Both the position numbers and the translations under genes were made by a program. This document shows, piece by piece, positions 8,501-14,500 of a DNA stretch of 16,448 nucleotides. A model generated the notes under the pieces. The model made no database searches. It saw nothing but the letters and a program-made list of their open reading frames with translations, and was not told where the DNA came from. The stretch's first letter is position 1. Every line of letters begins with the position of its first letter. Origin of the DNA: an uncultured Pirellulaceae bacterium (GTDB lineage Bacteria; Planctomycetota; Planctomycetia; Pirellulales; Pirellulaceae); the NCBI GenBank assembly GCA_934278005.1, contig CAKQWG010000069.1, forward strand, positions 1-16,448. Reading direction: 5' to 3'.

Positions 8501-11500
8501 TCCGAAGCCAGAATTTGAACAACACCCGCGCCTGGCGCGCCGGGATTGCCCAGCGAAGTCAGCACGCCAGCGTTCTGCAACTCGGTAAACACGCCTGTCG
8601 ACGCGCCGCCAAAGTTCATCCGACCCGCTTCGTAGGAGACCGTAACACCGGCTGGCATAGCCGCTGCCACCGCCGTTACGAACTGCCGCACCGTAGGCGA
8701 TGCCGGAATGGCGACGCGCGTCGCTCCGGGGCCCACGTCGGGCGTAGCCGAAGTATCGAATTCGTAGATCGTGCCGTCGATGCGGAAGCGCATTCCGTCG
8801 GTAACGGCCAGAACCTCGTTGGGATTCGAACTCAGTAGCACTTCGGGCCCGAGATCAAACTCGAAGCGTCGCAGCGCGTTGGTCGCGTCGCGGATAAAGA
8901 AGGAGTCGCCATTGCGGATGACGAAGCGAGCTCCTGTGCCCGTGGGTTTAGTCGCTTCACGAGCCACAAACTCGCTGGACTCGGAGACAATGTTTCCCGC
9001 TCCATCGAGCGTGAAAGTCTCGATATAGCCACGGTCACGAATGGCGGTACCAGCACCTGAGCCAACAGCCAGATCGGTCTTGTCACCCGCCGGTGAGCTG
9101 GTAGCTGCTCCCGTGTTTTCGTCGAACTCATAGATGACGTTGCTAAAGTAGCTCGGGCCGGGGCGGTCGAAACCAGGCTGGCCGGTGTTGTTGTTGTTGA
9201 TGAACCGCGTGCCGGTGTAATAGGCAGGTTCATAGCCTGGAGGCGAAGGTCGGCTGCCAACTGCAATGCCGCGCTCTTGACCTCCCAGAATTGCGAATGT
9301 CAGGGCTTCAATATTGAAGCCATCGTCGCTGGCCGCCACCGTGGGCGCACCGCCACCGGCCGGGAAGTTCAGGTGCGAGGTCTGCAGTCCGAAGCTACCC
9401 GTAGTCGTAAACGCACCCGTTCCCGAGTCGATCGTGAAGTAGTTGGTCAACGTGTCCAGGTCGGTATTGGCTGCCACGTTCTGCTCGATCGTGCGGTTGA
9501 ATCCGGACAGCGTACCGTTGGGGCGGAAATCGATGTCGCGAATATCCTGATTGCCGCGGCCCACTTGGCTGCGAATCTCACCCGTAAACGGATTGACGAT
9601 GTGCAGACTGGTCAACTCACGACCCACGTCGGTGCTGACATACAGCACCACGTCCGACAGATTGAAGTCGATAATCGAGTCGTTTTGCGTGTCGTAGATA
9701 GTCGTTCCGTCGAAGTCTCCTGGAGTCGGGAAGAGAATCGGTACGATCGGATCGACAGCCGTCGAACCGCCTTGCAGTTCGATGTGATCCTCGGCGATCA
9801 AGCGAATGCCCTCGATGGGTTGCAAACGCACGGCCGCATTGGCAGAGCTCGGGTTGGTGTAAGCGTCCATGATGCCCGGCACCATATCGCTGTTGGTCAC
9901 CGCCACAAAGTAGCGTCCGGCCGGTATGCCACCGGCGATCGTGTCGGAGCCACCACGCGTTTGGGTCGGGAATTCATAAGGACCAATGAACGGATCTTTG
10001 ATGCCAGCCGAACCGCGATCCAGCTCAGAATTGCCCGCATTGGGGCTCGATTGATCCCCGGTCAAATCGCTTCCCAAGCCGCCGAGAATCAAATGTCCTT
10101 CAGCATCGAAAACGTACAGCGAAACGTCCGGCCGCCCAATTCCGTCGGCATAGTCCACATCGAGGACTGCCGAGAAATATTGACGCAGCAAATTGGGCGT
10201 GATCTTCTCATACACCAAGTCGAACGAATACCAATCGACATCGGTGAAGCTATCCAGGTTGCCTGCCACGCTAATGGCTTGGCGATTGGTCTCCAATAGG
10301 TTGCCCAAGGCTTGAGCGTTGGCTCGTGTGTTATTCGACACGCCGCCCGGCCCTGTCTCAGGTATCTCAGCATTCTCACCCAGCAGCGGCGAGCTGCTAG
10401 GCACGCCGACTAAGCGGATGCCCGTGTTGGCGAAGCGAATGTTGCCGTAGCTGATGCTCGAACCGGGAATCTCGTCGACTTCGTTAAGGCGGACCTGCAA
10501 TTGGTATCGCCCGGAAGTCAAGCCTGGTTGCACGGAAGCCGCTAGGTCCGCGGCCGAATTGGCCGTCGGAGCAGCTAGGCTGCTGCTGCGAACGCGAACG
10601 TGATACAGATTGCTCGTTCCCGCCGTACCCGGCAGGACGACGCGCAGGCCCGCGTCCTGAGGATTGGTGCTGTACAGATCCTTGGGTTCGCCCATTGCAC
10701 TGGTGAAGTATTGTTCCGCAGTGCTCTTGCGCAGTGAGTGGACCGACTGGGCAGCCAAGTCGCTCGCCTTGTACAGCTGAGTTGGATCGGCCTCTTCGGC
10801 ATACGAGCTGTCCGACAGTGCCAGCGTGCGTCCGTTAGCGTCGACCAGTTCAATGACGGTATCGAGCCCGATCGAGGTGCGGTCAATGTCCAGCCACACT
10901 TCGGTCCCAGCGGTACCGTCAAAGCTATACACGTCCACGTCGCCGGGAGCAGAGATGACACCGGTTACTTGGAAGCCAAGGCGGCGGTTCTCGTCACCCG
11001 ATTTTTCGTTCGGCGCCAACACACCTAGATATTGCGCCTGGGCCGTGGTGTTGTTGGCCGCCGGTGCACCGGCTCGCGCCGATTCTCGCTCGGTGGCGAT
11101 CAGTACGTTGCGATCATTGCTGTAGGTCTCCAGCAGCAAGCCGCGCCAGTCTCCCGCCGCGGGACTGCTGGCACTGCCGTTGTTATTGGTATCGACCTGG
11201 TGCACGCCGGTAGTGGTAAACCCAGCGCCCACCGAATCATCGGCCAGCGAGGTCAATACGACTGGATAGTTGGGTGTACCGATCAGTTGCAAAGAGCCAC
11301 CGATGCGATTGGCGTTATCTAGCGGTGTGCCCGTAGCAGTGATACCAGCTGAGTCACCAGAGAACTTGACGACCAAGCTTTGCTCGGCCGAACTAGTCAA
11401 TCGCAAGCCACCGTAGTGCTGGAAGTCGGGAACGATGATTTCGCCCTGGACTACGTGCACGATGTCGGTGTCGTCCCACACGCCTTCGGTGGTCAGATTG

Positions 11501-14500
11501 CCAGGTCGCACGATCATGCCGTTAATAGGCTGAGCACCTGGCACTGAGCTATTGGAGATCTTGTTCTGAATGCTGTTGTCGGCGATCAGTGGTCCTTGAT
11601 TGCCAGGCCGCGCGTCGAGCTTATCGCCCATTCCGGTCGAACGGCCAGTGTCCTGGACGTAGTGGGAATTCAGCGAACTGACATCAAAGCTCATGGCTGG
11701 GCCAAGGTTATTGGCGATGATATTGTTGACGATGATCGGCTGGGCACCGCGTACAAAAATCGTAGCCGGTGCATTGCGTCCACGTCCGCCGCGATCCGCA
11801 TCGGTCGATGTCCGCGAGCCAGTCGCGTTGACCTCAAGTCGGCTATTGGCCAGACGCAAGTCGGCCTGATGGACCTCGATGGCCCCAAAGTCCGCAAAGC
11901 CACCTTCGATGCGCGTCGTGCCACCACCATAGGCGATGACGGCATGATCCAAGCTGGCCGAAGAAGTGTGACCGACGTAGATACCGCCCCAGTTGCCCGC
12001 ACCCGCGTCGCTGACCTGCGGATTGCTGCGGTTGGCGGTGTTGAAGGTTCCACCGGCACCATAACGAATGTCGTTTAAAGAGGTAAAGACAACGGGTTTG
12101 TCAGCGGTCCCCTCTGCGATCAAATGCGCCCCGAAGGCGACATCGATGCGCGCGCCGGTGCTTTTGACGACCGTACCGCCGTCGACTACCAACCGCGCGT
12201 CAAGCCGGCTGCGAACCGAACCGTTGATCTGCGGCAGGGGCGTGCCTAGATCTGTCCCCGTATCGGCGTAGGCTCCCACTCCGTTCGCTATGTTCGCGAT
12301 CAACGTAAACGGCCCTTGGCCCGACGGTGAGCTACGGTAGATGCGGTTGGCATCGGCTGGAATATTATTGAGGATCACGGTCCGTGAGGTGGAAGTGAAA
12401 TTCACGGAAATGAAGGAGGTTGTGGTGGAGGCGACCCCTTCAACACCTGAGCTATCCACATTGCTAAAGCGATAGGTATACACGCCAACTGGCAAGGTGC
12501 CGCCGGGCCGCAGAGAAAGCTGAGTCGACGAGGCCGCCGGCGGAGTATCGATCAGTACAGGGCCGCCAGCGGTGCCCTGGATCTCCAGGTTTTCCGGCAC
12601 GAAGTGAACCACGCCCAAGTCGTCAAACCGCCCTTGAACCGTCATCTTTTCCAGCTGAGTGGTCCCAGCGGTGCGGACGCGAACCTGCAGGCCGTTGAGC
12701 GAATTGTTAACGATGCGGTTGCCGCGCAGGTAGGGACCCACGCGATCGTAGTCGACCGTAAACGCTGTGGTCGCACCGGCCTGTTCTTGCGGTGAATGGA
12801 AATTCGATTCTTTAAAGCTATTGGGAGTAGCGCTCATGGCCGCATCGGCGCTAAGCGTGATCGTGCTGGCGAGCACCGACGGACGCGAGTCGACCATCTG
12901 AATCGGCGTGATCAGCTGCGACACGCCGTCGACTACTACTTGACCGCCGCCGTAGCGTAAATCGACATTGCTGATCCAATTGAGGAAGATCCCTTGGTCT
13001 TCCCACACGTTGCGTCCCTGACCTGCATCGATCCGCGCACGAATGTCGATTCCACCCCAGTCGCCGCCGGTTGGGCCTGCAACCGATGTCTTGGAATTTT
13101 TACCGGAGGACAGATCGTTCCAGCTAGTCATTACTACGCTGCCGGTGAGCGCATTGCCCTGCGCGTCCTTAAGAACTTCACCGGAGGCGGTCTGCAGCGT
13201 GGGAGTGCCGAGGACCATCAGCGTTCCACCGCTGCGATCGACGTTGGTCGAAGTCGTCCCCACACCGACCCGAGCCCGGCGCAGTTTTAAAATGGCTCCC
13301 GCGTCGATGACAACTGTGACACCCTTAGGCACGTCAAATGTCTCGCCATCCGGCAGCGGCAATCCTAAATTATCGAAACCGATCTCATAGGCTAGGTTGT
13401 CGGCAGTCGTGGCGAAGTTTTTGTCCGCTCCGCCGTTGCCAACGATCCGCACGACGGTCCCTGGAGTGGCTGCGGCTAGCGCTGCACTAATCTTATTAAA
13501 CGGTGCGGCGACCGACCCATTGCCGCCGTTGGCCGCTGTTTTGTCTACGAACTTGGTCGTTGCGGCCGAGGAGGGACGGAACCAGAAGTTGAATGTTCCG
13601 CCGGGAGTACCATCCGCGTCGCCATCGAATTCCGTACCTGCCGCCGAGTCGACATCGCGTAGCACCGACTGGGCTGGCGGTCTGAAATCCATCCGCAGTT
13701 GATAGTTCCCCTGCGAAAGTCCGCCCATACCACTGTCGGCTGTGACCGGGTTGTAGGCGTCGTTGCCACTGGCGCTGACTCCCACAATGTAATTGCCGGC
13801 GGCCAAATCCAACTCTAAGAAAGAATCGCTGCTGTAGTAATCATCGTTGGCCGCGATCTCTTCCCAGCCTTGACTGGTCTGCTGATACAGGCGAATGTGC
13901 GAATCCAACAGGCTGCCCTGGCTCATCCGCTCAGCAAAAGTTTCGATCGACATGCGGCCCGCCACCGGCAGGCTGAACTGATATAGATCGACGTCGCGGC
14001 TGTCGGGACGATACAGGTATTGCCCGTGCACGATATCCGCATCACCGGGCAAGACCAGTTCGGTACCTACACCGGGTGCGATGAAGGCCGAGTCGAATGA
14101 CTGAATGGTCAACTGGGCCACTTCGTCGGCTAGTCCCAAGCCCAATAGCCGTCCCACGCCCTGCATGGCAGCCCGCTGGAATGGGCCGGCAAAACCGCTC
14201 AAGTTGGAATCGCTGAAGTCCTGAATATCCAGCACAGTGGCCAATTGTAAATTGGATGCTAGTATGCCCGCTTCGTAATAGATGTTTCCAGGACCATTGA
14301 TGTCGATGACCCCCGAGGACCTTTCCCCTACGTTATCCGCAAACGGTAGCACGGCGCGCGTATCACCCACAGCTACAGTTAGGCCAAGCGTCTGAGTCTC
14401 AACAAACTTAATTCCCAGGTAACGCTCATACAGCGAGAATACTTCACGGACGCGCTGTTTCTGCTGCTCGGTGATGGTATTGACAAGCGGTGTGCCGTTG

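Noticed and set aside
9277..10299. 340-codon open frame on the plus strand
   Set aside because: It lies wholly antisense to the PPC-like and propeller-like part of the giant gene, has no recognisable domain or plausible ribosome binding site, and its composition looks like a shadow of a GC-rich coding strand.
12679..13557. Pectate lyase enzyme
   Set aside because: The segment has beta-helix style repeats, but I cannot identify lyase catalytic residues; only the fold is suggested.
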